In this document: piece by piece, positions 35,753 through 45,931 of the stretch
How the letters are laid out: each line of letters opens with the position of its first letter
How positions within the stretch are numbered: the first letter of the stretch is position 1
Assembly (NCBI RefSeq): GCF_032678705.1
Contig: NZ_JAVTSS010000002.1
Span: 1,550,001-1,614,000, forward strand
Origin: Pedobacter frigiditerrae
GTDB lineage: Bacteria > Bacteroidota > Bacteroidia > Sphingobacteriales > Sphingobacteriaceae
DNA length: 64,000 nucleotides
Direction of reading: 5' to 3'
The notes under the pieces: model-generated
Told to the model about the DNA's origin: nothing
Seen by the model: only the letters and a program-made list of their open reading frames with translations
Database searches by the model: none
Program-made: the position numbers and the translations under genes

Positions 35753-35899
35753 ATGAAAAATCTTATTCTATTTTTTCTGACTTGCATTATTGGAACGGGA
35801 GCATTTCTAGCTGGTACAACTATGAAAAATCCACTTCCCGCTTTTATTGTGGCTTTCGTTCTTTGGATGCTTTTTTTATATAGAATTGCGAGAAAATAG
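35753..35899 (+). CDS. 48-aa putative membrane protein
   Basis: ATG at 35753, stop TAG at 35897-35899. Two hydrophobic helices (LILFFLTCIIGTGAFLAG and PAFIVAFVLWMLFLY) separated by a short TTMKNPL loop, with a basic C-terminus (RIARK). No known family recognised. It lies 92 bp after the integrase on the same strand, in the gap before the cargo locus. Coding status rests on the orderly two-helix layout only. Confidence 0.5.
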   Translation: MKNLILFFLTCIIGTGAFLAGTTMKNPLPAFIVAFVLWMLFLYRIARK

Positions 35900-36066
35900 C
35901 TTTTATAAAAAAGCTTAATATTTATTTGAACTGAACTTTTATTTGTCGAACTATTTAACTTTTTTAAAGTAGAACCAAAAGTGGCGGATTCTTGACAATA
36001 AAATTTGAGCTTGAGCAATAAATGTAATTATATAGCGTATTTATATACGAGAGCGTTAATTTAGAT

Positions 36067-36107
36067 AAGCGGGAATAGTCCATAAAAACTATTTCCGCTT
36101 TCTTTTT
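36067..36107 (+). terminator. terminator before the cargo locus
   Basis: 13-bp stem AAGCGGGAATAGT (36067-36079) / ACTATTTCCGCTT (36088-36100) with one G-T pair, then T-rich. It separates the integrase region from the sigma-factor gene. The rest of 35,900-36,198 is A/T-rich with a small CGTAT/ATACG hairpin near 36,036. Confidence 0.8.
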
Positions 36108-36198
36108 ACTGAAAAATTTCAGCAGTGGGGAATTAATAGATAAATATTTTTTAATATTGACCCTGATTTTTAGTAAATTAGAGGGGACAGTTAGTGAA

Positions 36199-36771
36199 AT
36201 GCCAGACTATAACAAACATACCGACCAGGAATTGGCATCCCTTTTAAGGGATGGAGATCAAGGTACGTTTGCTTTCATCTACAACAAATTCAAAGCATCA
36301 CTTTACCTTCATGCATTAAGGACAATCAAGGATGGAGACCATGCCACGGATATCGTTCAAGAAGTCTTTACCAATCTTTGGGAAAAACGATTGAGCTTTA
36401 GTCCCACCACCTCAATCGACAATTATCTTTATGGAGCAGTAAGAAACAGGGTATTTAATTTAATCGCCCACCAAAATGTTACAGACCGCTACGCCAAATC
36501 CATCCAAAGCTTTTTTGAAAAGGGTGAGTTTTTTACCGACAACTTGATCAGGGAAAAAGAACTGAACCAAATTATCGAAAAAGAGATTGACGCACTTCCA
36601 AAAAAAATGCGTGAGGTATTTCTGCTCAGCCGCAATACAGACCTTTCACACAAGGAAATCGGCGAGGTCTTGGGTATTTCCGATACCACGGTTAAGAAGC
36701 AAGTTGGTAATGCTGTGCGCATCTTAAGGTTAAAGATTAACCTTTCTATCCTGCTATTTTATTTTTTTTAA
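36199..36771 (+). CDS. FecI-like ECF sigma factor
   Basis: 190 aa counted from ATG 36199; an in-frame TTG at 36157 is less likely. Region 2: FAFIYNKFKASLYLHALRTI, ATDIVQEVFTNLWEKRLSF; region 4: LPKKMREVFLLSRNTDLSHK, EIGEVLGISDTTVKKQVGNA. It is followed by fecR, susC and susD, the standard cell-surface-signalling set in Bacteroidota, so it should direct transcription of the susC operon when the FecR partner is released. A GTGGGGAATTAA word lies about 65-75 bp upstream and recurs before the synthase gene at 46,165. Confidence 0.92.
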   Translation: MPDYNKHTDQELASLLRDGDQGTFAFIYNKFKASLYLHALRTIKDGDHATDIVQEVFTNLWEKRLSFSPTTSIDNYLYGAVRNRVFNLIAHQNVTDRYAKSIQSFFEKGEFFTDNLIREKELNQIIEKEIDALPKKMREVFLLSRNTDLSHKEIGEVLGISDTTVKKQVGNAVRILRLKINLSILLFYFF

Positions 36772-36842
36772 AATTTTTCTACTCCATTTTGCACCTTCAT
36801 CTGTCTGACGTTTTAAAGGGGGATTAATTTCCTTTACTGCGT

Positions 36843-37976
36843 ATGGAAAACCTAGATGTAAAATCACTGATCGAACGTTATAACAACGGAACGCTATCCT
36901 TAGAGGAACAGGCTATGCTGGAAAGTTGGTACATCAGCGAAGTCAGGTCTAATAAGAACTATCAGGGCCTAGAAGAAAATCTAGCAAAACTTGATCAGAA
37001 CTTTATGCACATTATTGGTGCAGAAGAAAAGAAAGGATCTAAGCTTTGGCCGAGGGTTGCAGTCGCTGCTTCTTTTTTTGCCGTTCTTGGGTTAAGCCTA
37101 TATTTTTATAATTCTAAATCTCCTGATAAGGTTGAACAAGCAAATGTTGAGTTAGCAGATATTGATCCTGCTGGCAATAAGGCTTATTTGACCCTTGGCA
37201 ATGGAAAACGCATCGCACTTACAGGTGCGAGCAACGGTACTATTGCAGAACAAGCTAATGTAAAGATTACCAAAACTGCAGATGGACAATTGGTGTACGT
37301 AATTGCTGAAAATAATTCAGTTGCTTCATCCAAGTTAGAATACAACACAATCGAAACGCCAAATGGCGGTCGATATGAAATCGCACTTCCAGATGGAACG
37401 CATGTTTGGATGAATGCCGCATCGTCACTAAAATATCCATCTTCTTTTGCATTGCTTACAGAAAGAAGAGTAGAGCTTTTGGGAGAAGCCTATTTTCAGG
37501 TTGCAAAGGATAAACAGCATCCTTTTATCGTTAAGACTGCGCAGCAGGAAGTGAAGGTATTGGGTACACATTTCAACATCAACAGTTATGCGGATGAACC
37601 GGAAGTTAGGACAACCCTGCTCGAAGGTTCGGTAAATGTCTCCAATCTAAAAAGTAAAAATTCAAAAATATTAAAGCCAGGCCAACAGGCAACATTAAAG
37701 GGTGGTGACATCAAAGTTGGTGATGCAGATGTCGATCAGGCTATGAGCTGGAAAAATGGTGATTTCGTTTTTGTTGGCGAGGATCTTAAAGCCGTAATGC
37801 GTCAGGTTGCCAGATGGTATGATGTAGAGATCGAGTATCAAGGAAATATAAATTCTTCTGGTGTAGTAAGTACAATTTCCCGAACCAAGAAATTGTCGCA
37901 TGTTTTGAAAGCGCTACAGATCAATCAGGGAATCCATTTTAAAGTTGAGGGAAGGAGGGTTTTGGTTATGCCTTAG
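36843..37976 (+). CDS. FecR-family anti-sigma factor
   Basis: 377 aa inner-membrane protein. A cytoplasmic sigma-binding part (about 1-80: SLIERYNNGTLSLEEQAMLE SWY), one transmembrane helix (about 78-95, VAVAASFFAVLGLSLYFYN), the periplasmic FecR domain (NTIETPNGGRYEIALPDGTH, VWMNAASSLKYPSSF) and the C-terminal DUF4974 secretin-like domain (VFVGEDLKAVMRQVARWYDV) that contacts the SusC signalling domain. It lies 71 bp after the sigma gene. Confidence 0.93.
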   Translation: MENLDVKSLIERYNNGTLSLEEQAMLESWYISEVRSNKNYQGLEENLAKLDQNFMHIIGAEEKKGSKLWPRVAVAASFFAVLGLSLYFYNSKSPDKVEQANVELADIDPAGNKAYLTLGNGKRIALTGASNGTIAEQANVKITKTADGQLVYVIAENNSVASSKLEYNTIETPNGGRYEIALPDGTHVWMNAASSLKYPSSFALLTERRVELLGEAYFQVAKDKQHPFIVKTAQQEVKVLGTHFNINSYADEPEVRTTLLEGSVNVSNLKSKNSKILKPGQQATLKGGDIKVGDADVDQAMSWKNGDFVFVGEDLKAVMRQVARWYDVEIEYQGNINSSGVVSTISRTKKLSHVLKALQINQGIHFKVEGRRVLVMP

Positions 37977-38097
37977 AAACCTTTGAGGTTAGCCAGAACA
38001 AGAACGGAGGCGTTGGAAGCGCCCCCGATCAAAAAGTCTAGCTAATCGGATAAATAATGCTACTAACACAATTTCAACAACTAAACTAAACAAACAA

Positions 38098-41000
38098 ATG
38101 TATAAATTTTACTATACAAATGGGTATGGTGTAACCAGCTATATCCGAAAGTCCGCAACCAGTTTGTGGCAGATTGCATGGAATCCCAATATCAGAAAAT
38201 GGCTTATGAGGATAAATCTGACATGCTTAATGTTATTGATTGCATTTATGCAAGTTTCTCTTGCCGCAAATGCTCAAAAAATCTCTTTGTCAAAAAAGAA
38301 TGCACCACTTACCGAAATCTTTAAAGAGCTAAGGAAACAGAGCGGATATGATTTCGTGATTAACAAAGACCAGATCAAGATCGCAAAACCAGTGACTATT
38401 TTGGTTAATGGTGATGATTTGATTAATGTGTTAAATAAATGTTTTGAAAATCAGCCGTTCACTTACTCGATGGAGGATAAGATGATTATTGTGGTCAATA
38501 AGAAATCTGAACAAGCAAAAATAAATAGTCCTCCATTAGATGTCACAGGAAAACTGGTTGACGAAAACGCTCAGCCCATTGCTGGAGCTACAATTAAAGT
38601 CAAGGGAACTTCTATAACCGCTATTTCTGACGCCAATGGCTTTTTCTCCCTAAAAAATATTTCAGATGATGCTGTATTACAAATCTCTTATTTAGGATAC
38701 CAGATTAAAGAAGTAAAGGCTTCCAAAGATTTAGGAAGTTTAATAATGGCGTTAGCTGTTGGAAAATTGGATGAAGTAACGGTTAATGCTGGATATTATA
38801 CAGTTAAAGAGCGTGAATTGACTGGGAGTATTTCAAGAATAACTTCTAAAGACATTGAAAAGCAACCCGTCACAAACTTTCTAGCAACAATGCAGGGAAG
38901 AATGGCGGGGGTAAATATAATACAGCAAACTGGTACAGCCGGCGGTGGTTTCAATATCCAGATACGAGGACAAAATAGTGTACGAAGAGATGGGAATTCA
39001 CCTTTGTATATTATTGACGGAGTACCTTATTCCAGCGAAGAAATAGGAAACGGGTTATCAATGTCGATCATGTCGATGAATACAAATCCGCTCAATAATA
39101 TAAACCCAGGAGATATTGAAAGCTTGGAAGTGCTTAAAGATGCCGATGCTACAGCAATCTATGGTTCCCGTGGTGCAAATGGAGTGGTACTGATCTCTAC
39201 CAAAAAGGGCAAGAAGGGCAAGACCCGTTTTAACACTTCACTATCACAAGGATTAGGTAGCGTCGCCCACTTTATGAAGATGATGAATACCCAACAGTAC
39301 TTATCAATGCGTGCAGAGGGATTCGCCAATGATGGCATTGCACAGTACCCCGCAAATGCCTATGATATTAATGGAACATGGGATAAAGGCCAGTACACTA
39401 ACTGGCAGAAAGAATTATTAGGGGGTACTGCAAAGATTACAAATATCAATGCCTCTGTTTCGGGAGGTTCAGAACAGACGCAATTTATGATTATTAGTAA
39501 TTATAATCGGGAAACTACCGTGATGCCAGGAGACTTCGGTTATAACAAAGCTAATGTAAGAGTAAATCTTAATCACACATCCCAAGATCAGCGTTTTAAG
39601 GTGAGTTTTACCAGTGTTTATAATATTCAGGATAATAACCAGGCTTCAACTGATCTTACGGTTGAAGCCTGGGCTTTGGCTCCTAATGCACCGTCTCTTT
39701 ATAATGCTAACGGAGAACTGAATTGGGAGAACAATACTTTTCAAAATCCATTAAGGCATCTTAATGGTTTGTCTAAGTCTAGAACGTATGATCTAGTAGC
39801 TAATAGTATTTTTTCCTATAGCTTAGCTAAAGGTCTTGACATAAAAAGCAGTTTTGGTTATACCGACCTTAAACATGGTGAAAGCAGTACTTTTCCATCT
39901 ACTATATTCAATCCATCCGAAGGGCTGGATAGTAAAAATTCTCGTATCTATTATACTGATATGGCAAGGCAGTCCTGGATTATTGAACCACAACTGAATT
40001 GGAGATCTATGTTCGGATCTTTAAAGACAGATTTGCTTATTGGAGCTACCTACCAAAGACAAAACAACAAATCAATGTCTACCGAAGGTAGCGGCTACTC
40101 GAGCAATAGTATGATTTACAATCCGTCCGCCGCAACAGACCTTTCTATACTAGGCTTTGATGATTCAGTTTATAAATATCAATCGGTGTTTGCTCGTGCA
40201 AATTTCAACTGGAAAGAACGCTATTTATTGAATTTGACAGGAAGAAGAGATGGCTCAAGTCGTTTTGGGTCCGGCAAGAATTTTGCATGGTTTGGAGCTG
40301 TGGGGGCAGCCTGGCTATTTTCGGAGGAAAAATTGCTAAAGGATAATTCAGTTTTCAGTTTTGGAAAGCTTAGGGCAAGTTACGGGACTACTGGCAATGA
40401 TCAGATTGGGAACTATCAATTTCTAAACACTTATACAGCCTCAAGTGCCACATATGCTGATGTTATAGGCTTGAAACCGACACGGCTCTATAACGACCAG
40501 TTTAGATGGGAAACCAACAAGAAACTGGAAGTTGCCCTTGAAACAGGCTTTTTGAAAGATAAAATATTCCTAACTACTGCTTGGTATCGAAATAGGTCAT
40601 CCAATCAATTGGTAGGTGTACCACTTCCGGGAACGACTGGATTTACAGAGATACGAGCAAATCTAGATGCTACAGTTCAAAATACCGGGGTTGAGCTTAC
40701 CTTAATGACCAAGAATATTGAACGTAAAGACTTTGAGTGGAACACGACCATTAATTTCTCTGCTTCAAAAAACAAACTATTATCATTTCCTAATCTGGAA
40801 AGCTCAACTTACCGAGATAAGTATGTCATCGGTCAACCACTCAACATTGTGAAGACATACCTATATGATGGCATCAATCCGACAACAGGTATCTATACTT
40901 TTATTGATGTAAATAGCGATGGTCAGTTTACGGAAGCTGAAGACATGCAGACCGTAAAAGATTTAAGTCCTAGATTTTTTGGGGGATTGCATAACCATTT

Positions 41001-41439
41001 ACGTTATAAAAGATGGCAGTTGGATTTTCTATTCCAATTTGTAAAGCAGCAAAATTACGACATTCCTAGAACACTTGCCATAGCGGGTACGATGATTAAC
41101 CAGTCTGTGGCGGTATTAGACCATTGGCAATCTCCAGAAAAGTCAGGTGTTTCTCAAATTTATACCTCAGGAGCAAATGGGGACGCTGAGAACGCATTAT
41201 ACAGATATGCTGCTAGTGACGCTGGGATTACGGATGCATCCTATATCAAATTAAAGAACGTAGCTCTCAGTTACGAATTTCCAGAAAGATGGCTTAAAAA
41301 AATAGGGTGCAAAGCTACCCTTCAAGGCCAAAATCTTTTAACCATAACCCCATTCAAAGGCTCGGATCCTGAGTTTGCTGGAATAGGCTACTTACCTCCC
41401 CTTCGGATGATCACTGCAGGGTTACAGTTCGATTTTTAA
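38098..41439 (+). CDS. SusC/RagA-type TonB-dependent outer-membrane transporter with STN domain
   Basis: 1113 aa. After a basic N-terminal leader (about 37 residues) comes the signal peptide LTCLMLLIAFMQVSLAANAQ. Then an STN signalling domain (about 62-130, SKKNAPLTEIFKELRKQSGY), a carboxypeptidase-regulatory-like domain (DVTGKLVDENAQPIAGATIK), the plug (NFLATMQGRMAGVNIIQQTG, LYIIDGVPYSSEE, LKDADATAIYGSRGANGVVL) and a 22-strand barrel ending LQFDF. The STN domain fits signalling to the adjacent FecR. With SusD it forms a lidded importer of peptides or glycans. Confidence 0.95.
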   Translation: MYKFYYTNGYGVTSYIRKSATSLWQIAWNPNIRKWLMRINLTCLMLLIAFMQVSLAANAQKISLSKKNAPLTEIFKELRKQSGYDFVINKDQIKIAKPVTILVNGDDLINVLNKCFENQPFTYSMEDKMIIVVNKKSEQAKINSPPLDVTGKLVDENAQPIAGATIKVKGTSITAISDANGFFSLKNISDDAVLQISYLGYQIKEVKASKDLGSLIMALAVGKLDEVTVNAGYYTVKERELTGSISRITSKDIEKQPVTNFLATMQGRMAGVNIIQQTGTAGGGFNIQIRGQNSVRRDGNSPLYIIDGVPYSSEEIGNGLSMSIMSMNTNPLNNINPGDIESLEVLKDADATAIYGSRGANGVVLISTKKGKKGKTRFNTSLSQGLGSVAHFMKMMNTQQYLSMRAEGFANDGIAQYPANAYDINGTWDKGQYTNWQKELLGGTAKITNINASVSGGSEQTQFMIISNYNRETTVMPGDFGYNKANVRVNLNHTSQDQRFKVSFTSVYNIQDNNQASTDLTVEAWALAPNAPSLYNANGELNWENNTFQNPLRHLNGLSKSRTYDLVANSIFSYSLAKGLDIKSSFGYTDLKHGESSTFPSTIFNPSEGLDSKNSRIYYTDMARQSWIIEPQLNWRSMFGSLKTDLLIGATYQRQNNKSMSTEGSGYSSNSMIYNPSAATDLSILGFDDSVYKYQSVFARANFNWKERYLLNLTGRRDGSSRFGSGKNFAWFGAVGAAWLFSEEKLLKDNSVFSFGKLRASYGTTGNDQIGNYQFLNTYTASSATYADVIGLKPTRLYNDQFRWETNKKLEVALETGFLKDKIFLTTAWYRNRSSNQLVGVPLPGTTGFTEIRANLDATVQNTGVELTLMTKNIERKDFEWNTTINFSASKNKLLSFPNLESSTYRDKYVIGQPLNIVKTYLYDGINPTTGIYTFIDVNSDGQFTEAEDMQTVKDLSPRFFGGLHNHLRYKRWQLDFLFQFVKQQNYDIPRTLAIAGTMINQSVAVLDHWQSPEKSGVSQIYTSGANGDAENALYRYAASDAGITDASYIKLKNVALSYEFPERWLKKIGCKATLQGQNLLTITPFKGSDPEFAGIGYLPPLRMITAGLQFDF

Positions 41440-41455
41440 CTTAAATGCAAAAGAA

Positions 41456-42883
41456 ATGAAAAATAATAAGCTTTTTAATCACTATCATGACAATTACAAT
41501 AGGATATATAGATTTTTCACCATCTTGACTTTCTTTTTTTTGACAATTGTATTTCACGGTTGTGAAAAATTTACTGAGGTTGATATGCCCTTTGCGGAAC
41601 TCAACGCAAAATCAGTATATGAAGAAAAAAATACTGCATATGCTGCACTTGCCAATATTTTCGCCGAGATACGCGATAATGGAATGCTAACGGGTAAAAC
41701 TAATGGCATGACCAGGGAGATAGGTCTTTATGCCGATGAACTGACATGGTATGGAAACAGTGCACAGGCATCTGCAAATTTTTATAACAATACTATTATA
41801 CCAACCCACGGAACGATTGCAACATGGTGGAATAGTTGTTACAGTCAGATTTATGCAGCTAATGCTGTAATCGAAGGAGTTTCGGCCTCAAGAAAATTAT
41901 TACAAATAGACAAAGATCAGCTTACTGGTGAAGCGAAGTTTCTTCGAGCATTTTTACATTTATATTTATCTCAACTTTGGGGTGAGATACCCTATTTGAC
42001 AGGAACAGATTATAGTTTCAATAGTAATGTTCGGAGGATTCCGACCATGGAAGTGTATACAAAGATTATTGAAGACCTTGAGGCAGCAAGTATACTATTG
42101 CCAAAAGAATACCTAAATCCCACAAGAGTACACCCAAACTTTTATGCCGCTAAAGCATTGTTAGCAAGGGTGTATCTTTATAAAGGTGATTGGGCGAAAG
42201 CGGTTAGTAACGCTTCTGAGGTATTGAACAATACGGCAACATTCGTTTGGGTTACCGAACTTAACAACGTATTCCTGAAAGAAAGCACAACGACAATTTG
42301 GCAATATGCCCCTAGATCAGCAACAAGGAACACTGATGACGGAACAACGTTTATTTTTAATTCAGGTCCACCCTCGGTAGTTGCACTTACAACCAGTCTT
42401 GTAAATGCTTTCGAAAATGGGGATCAAAGAAAGGTTAAGTGGCTTCGTTCAAGAAGTAGTGGGGCTAGCACCTGGTATCATTCGTTTAAGTACAAAAAAA
42501 CAGGTAGTAATACACCACAAACTGAATTTACTATCGTATTGCGCTTAGCTGAGATGTATCTTATCCGTGCTGAAGCCAGAGCACAACAAGGAGAGTTGGG
42601 TGGTGCAGCTGATGACTTGAATAAGATTAGAAATACTGCTGGACTTGCGAATACTTCTGCCGTTACGAAGGTCGACATTCTAGAGGCGATATTGAGAGAA
42701 AGACGAGTAGAATTGTTTACCGAATTTGGACATCGTTTTATAGATCTCAAACGCTTCAATGCTATAGATGCAGCTTTATCAGTTAGTAAAGCTTCTTGGC
42801 AATCTACTGACAAACTTTTACCAATCCCACAAGGGGAAATCAATTTAAACCCAAATATCGCACCTCAAAATCTCGGTTATTAA
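41456..42883 (+). CDS. SusD/RagB-type surface lipoprotein
   Basis: 475 aa substrate-capturing lid of the SusCD complex, anchored in the outer membrane. The lipobox is FHGC with Cys about residue 36. TPR-like helices and the SusD C-terminal pattern are present: EFTIVLRLAEMYLIRAEARA, ADDLNKIRNTAGLANTSAV, DILEAILRERRVELFTEFGH, RFIDLKRFNAID, ending LNPNIAPQNLGY. It starts 17 bp after susC and overlaps the peptidase gene by one base (TAATG). Confidence 0.93.
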   Translation: MKNNKLFNHYHDNYNRIYRFFTILTFFFLTIVFHGCEKFTEVDMPFAELNAKSVYEEKNTAYAALANIFAEIRDNGMLTGKTNGMTREIGLYADELTWYGNSAQASANFYNNTIIPTHGTIATWWNSCYSQIYAANAVIEGVSASRKLLQIDKDQLTGEAKFLRAFLHLYLSQLWGEIPYLTGTDYSFNSNVRRIPTMEVYTKIIEDLEAASILLPKEYLNPTRVHPNFYAAKALLARVYLYKGDWAKAVSNASEVLNNTATFVWVTELNNVFLKESTTTIWQYAPRSATRNTDDGTTFIFNSGPPSVVALTTSLVNAFENGDQRKVKWLRSRSSGASTWYHSFKYKKTGSNTPQTEFTIVLRLAEMYLIRAEARAQQGELGGAADDLNKIRNTAGLANTSAVTKVDILEAILRERRVELFTEFGHRFIDLKRFNAIDAALSVSKASWQSTDKLLPIPQGEINLNPNIAPQNLGY

Positions 42884-45528
42884 TGAAAATATTATATTCG
42901 TATATCAACAGATACTTTTCTGATGGGAAGTGTTTACTATATCTACTAATGCTTTTTTTTACGCTAATAACCTCTTCTACAAGAGGTCAAATGACCGTTA
43001 AAAAACTCGTTACTGAAAAGGATTATCCCTTATGGAGTTATCTTGAAGCAGAAGCAATTTCGAGTAATGGGGATTGGACCAGTTATACCAAATATTATGA
43101 TGTAGTCGACTCACTGTTTGTGCAACATAGAAAGACTGGCAAAGTATATTCTTTCGCTCAGGGTAGCAAGGGGGAATTTGTTTCGGACAATCATTTTGTA
43201 TGTCTCACAGGTGATGGTGTTGTACATTCCTTAGCTTTGAACAATGGTAAAGAACAAGTGTTGAAAAACATCAAAAGTTTTGAGGTTTTCGGTCCTAATA
43301 TCATTGGCATTCGTAATTCAAAAGAAAGTAGTCCTTTCTCAATCTATAATTTAGAAGGGAGATTACTGCATACGGAAGATAACTTAATTGAGTATGCAAC
43401 CTGTCCCGATGGAAAAAAGATAGCTATTTCTATTAGCGATGGAAAGAAAAGTACTGTGCTACTCGTGGATGTTGAGAATATTGTAGAAAGGAAGCAAATT
43501 ATAGAAACTGATGGTGGCCCCTTTCAACGATTGAAATGGTCTAATGATGGAAGCGCATTGGCATTCATGCATTATGATGAGGTAGAATCCAAATTGTATT
43601 ATTATGACGCAAAAAAGAACAATATTCGTAGTTTTTCTACAGCAGATAAGGGTATTTTTCCCGAAACAATGAACATCACACTTCGCAGGGAAATTAAATT
43701 TTCGAAAGACAATAAAAAAGTATTCTTCAGAATTCGACAACGCAAAATTCTTGATGCAAGCCATAAAAGTGATCAAGTTCAAGTTTGGAATGCTGCCGAT
43801 AAAAAGATTTACCCTGAAGCAATAAATATTCATGAATGGACTTCGATAGACAAGCATGCATTATGGGAGCCAGAAACAGGACGTTTTCTGCAATTTACAG
43901 ATATCAAATTACCACATGGTGCTGCAGTTGGTAATGGAACTTATGCATTAACCTTTAACCCAGGAGACTACTCACCGCATAGTAAAGCTGTAGGCGATAG
44001 GGATATTTATATCACAGAGCTTGCCACTGGAAAGAGGAAACTATTGCTCAAAAAACACATCTACAGTACAACTAATTTATTGGCTTCTCCTGGAGGCAAG
44101 TTTATATCCTATTTCACCGGTGGGAACTGGTATGTTTACGATATATCTACAGGTATACATACACTGGTTAACAAAAACATTCCCTATTCGCTTCGAATTG
44201 ATACGGATAAAGAAGATGGAGACGATTGTTATGGAAACCCTGGGTGGACAACCGGCGATGGTTATCTGTTGATTTATGACCAATATGATATCTGGAAGGT
44301 TTCGTCCGATGGTACTGAAGCTCAGCGGCTAACCAAAGGGCGTGAAAAAGGGATTGTTTATCGGATCATATCTGAAAAAAGTAGTCAGAGAGGATTTACT
44401 GAAAGTTGGGCTGAAACTAATGGAGTTTTTGACCTGAATGAGGGACTTTTACTAAAAGCACGCAGTTTAGATCATTTTTATAACGGTATATTTTTATGGG
44501 ATGTTAAAAAGGGGCTGTCGGAAATCTGTTATACCGACAAAAGGGTAAGCACTGTCCTAAGAAGTAAAAATAACGTTATTGCTTGGATGGAAGAAGATAC
44601 AGATTTGCCATGGCAAATTAAAGTTAAATCTATCAGGACTGAAGAAACTGTCTTGCTTCGCAGTAACACCCATCAAGATAAATTTATGTGGACAAAAAGG
44701 GAAATGATCACCTATCAGAACAGTAAGGGACAAATCCTGAAGGGAATTTTGTATTATCCCGCCGATTACCAAAAAGGAAAACTTTATCCAATGGTAGTCA
44801 ACATCTACGAAACACAATCCAGTCAGGCACATTATTATCGCCTGCCAAATCTTTATAACTTTGATGGCTTTAATATTGGCAACCTGACTTCAAAGGGCTA
44901 TTTCGTGTTGTTACCAGATATTACATATGAGATAGGTAATTTTGGATTATCTGCTGTGGATGCTGTAGAAGCCGCTGTGAAAGTGGTTTTGGAAAAATAT
45001 AACGTAGACGAAAAAAGAGTCGGTCTTATTGGACATTCTTTTGGAGGTTCTCAAACAGATTTTATACTCACCCAAAGCAAAATGTTTGCTTGTGCCGTCT
45101 CTGGCGCAGCTACAACTAATTTCTTGAGTTCTTACCTTGCAGTTTCTGAAACTATTGGCGGGCCAAATTTTTACAAAATGGAATATGGCCAAGCAAGAAT
45201 GAAGGTGTCGCCATACGAAAATATAGACATTTACCTTAAGAACTCACCTGTTATATATGCTGCAAACGTGACAACGCCATTATTGTCATGGACTGGGCTT
45301 CGAGATACACAGGTTTTGCCTACTCAAAGTTTTGAATTCTACATGGCACTGCGAAGACTTGGAAAAACACATATTCTACTTGCTTACACTAATGGTGGAC
45401 ATGATTTGGCAGCGAAGGAAGATGCTGTAGATTTAACTCGTCGCATCGAAGCTTGGTTTGACCATTATCTGAAAGACGAAAACTATCCGGATTGGGCAAA
45501 ACCTGAACAAGACCGGTATCGGAAGTGA
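42883..45528 (+). CDS. exported S9-family prolyl oligopeptidase-like serine peptidase
   Basis: 881 aa with a signal peptide ending near STRGQ (residue 36). An N-terminal beta-propeller-like region (about 40-590) gates the C-terminal alpha/beta-hydrolase domain. The triad is S719 (GLIGHSFGGSQ), D808 (GLRDTQVLP) and H840 (TNGGHDLA). Translation is coupled to susD by overlap of stop and start. The setting with a RagAB-like importer suggests the locus captures oligopeptides and this enzyme cuts them in the periplasm or at the surface. Confidence 0.92.
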   Translation: MKILYSYINRYFSDGKCLLYLLMLFFTLITSSTRGQMTVKKLVTEKDYPLWSYLEAEAISSNGDWTSYTKYYDVVDSLFVQHRKTGKVYSFAQGSKGEFVSDNHFVCLTGDGVVHSLALNNGKEQVLKNIKSFEVFGPNIIGIRNSKESSPFSIYNLEGRLLHTEDNLIEYATCPDGKKIAISISDGKKSTVLLVDVENIVERKQIIETDGGPFQRLKWSNDGSALAFMHYDEVESKLYYYDAKKNNIRSFSTADKGIFPETMNITLRREIKFSKDNKKVFFRIRQRKILDASHKSDQVQVWNAADKKIYPEAINIHEWTSIDKHALWEPETGRFLQFTDIKLPHGAAVGNGTYALTFNPGDYSPHSKAVGDRDIYITELATGKRKLLLKKHIYSTTNLLASPGGKFISYFTGGNWYVYDISTGIHTLVNKNIPYSLRIDTDKEDGDDCYGNPGWTTGDGYLLIYDQYDIWKVSSDGTEAQRLTKGREKGIVYRIISEKSSQRGFTESWAETNGVFDLNEGLLLKARSLDHFYNGIFLWDVKKGLSEICYTDKRVSTVLRSKNNVIAWMEEDTDLPWQIKVKSIRTEETVLLRSNTHQDKFMWTKREMITYQNSKGQILKGILYYPADYQKGKLYPMVVNIYETQSSQAHYYRLPNLYNFDGFNIGNLTSKGYFVLLPDITYEIGNFGLSAVDAVEAAVKVVLEKYNVDEKRVGLIGHSFGGSQTDFILTQSKMFACAVSGAATTNFLSSYLAVSETIGGPNFYKMEYGQARMKVSPYENIDIYLKNSPVIYAANVTTPLLSWTGLRDTQVLPTQSFEFYMALRRLGKTHILLAYTNGGHDLAAKEDAVDLTRRIEAWFDHYLKDENYPDWAKPEQDRYRK

Positions 45529-45563
45529 CGAATGGTAACATTTTTTTGAAGAATTAAATTAAC

Positions 45564-45911
45564 ATGAAGAAAGAGATTTTATGCAACTGTCTATGGGTAG
45601 CAAAGCTACTGCTTTGTCTATTTGTTTTCTGTTGTTCGAGTTGTAGTCATTTAAGACATTTAGCTTACAAAGCTGATGAAACTTCACGACAAATATTACG
45701 AGTTGCTGTTAGTGGAAGTGATTTTCCTTTATTCATGCAAAGAATTCAAGAATCAAAGTTGGTGCCGATGGACTTACAAAAAAAATATGCAAAATCACAA
45801 TATATGGAGTTTGAAGAATTTTGGGTAACATTTTGTTTCGTTACGAGAAATGCCTTTTTAGTTGGGCGTTGGGAAATTATTTCAACAGGTATGGTAATTA
45901 GAATAAATTAG
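45564..45911 (+). CDS. small putative lipoprotein, unknown function
   Basis: 115 aa. Hydrophobic N-terminus (LLLCLFVFCCSSCSHLRHL) with a lipobox-like VFCCSSC segment, then a short soluble domain rich in aromatic and basic residues (FPLFMQRIQESKLVPMDLQK, MEFEEFWVTFCFVTRNAFLV). I recognise no family. It lies 36 bp after the peptidase gene and before a terminator, so it is the last gene of the cargo operon and may be a fifth component of the uptake system (inference). Confidence 0.65.
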   Translation: MKKEILCNCLWVAKLLLCLFVFCCSSCSHLRHLAYKADETSRQILRVAVSGSDFPLFMQRIQESKLVPMDLQKKYAKSQYMEFEEFWVTFCFVTRNAFLVGRWEIISTGMVIRIN

Positions 45912-45931
45912 GTTAAATAATAGTTAATGAT

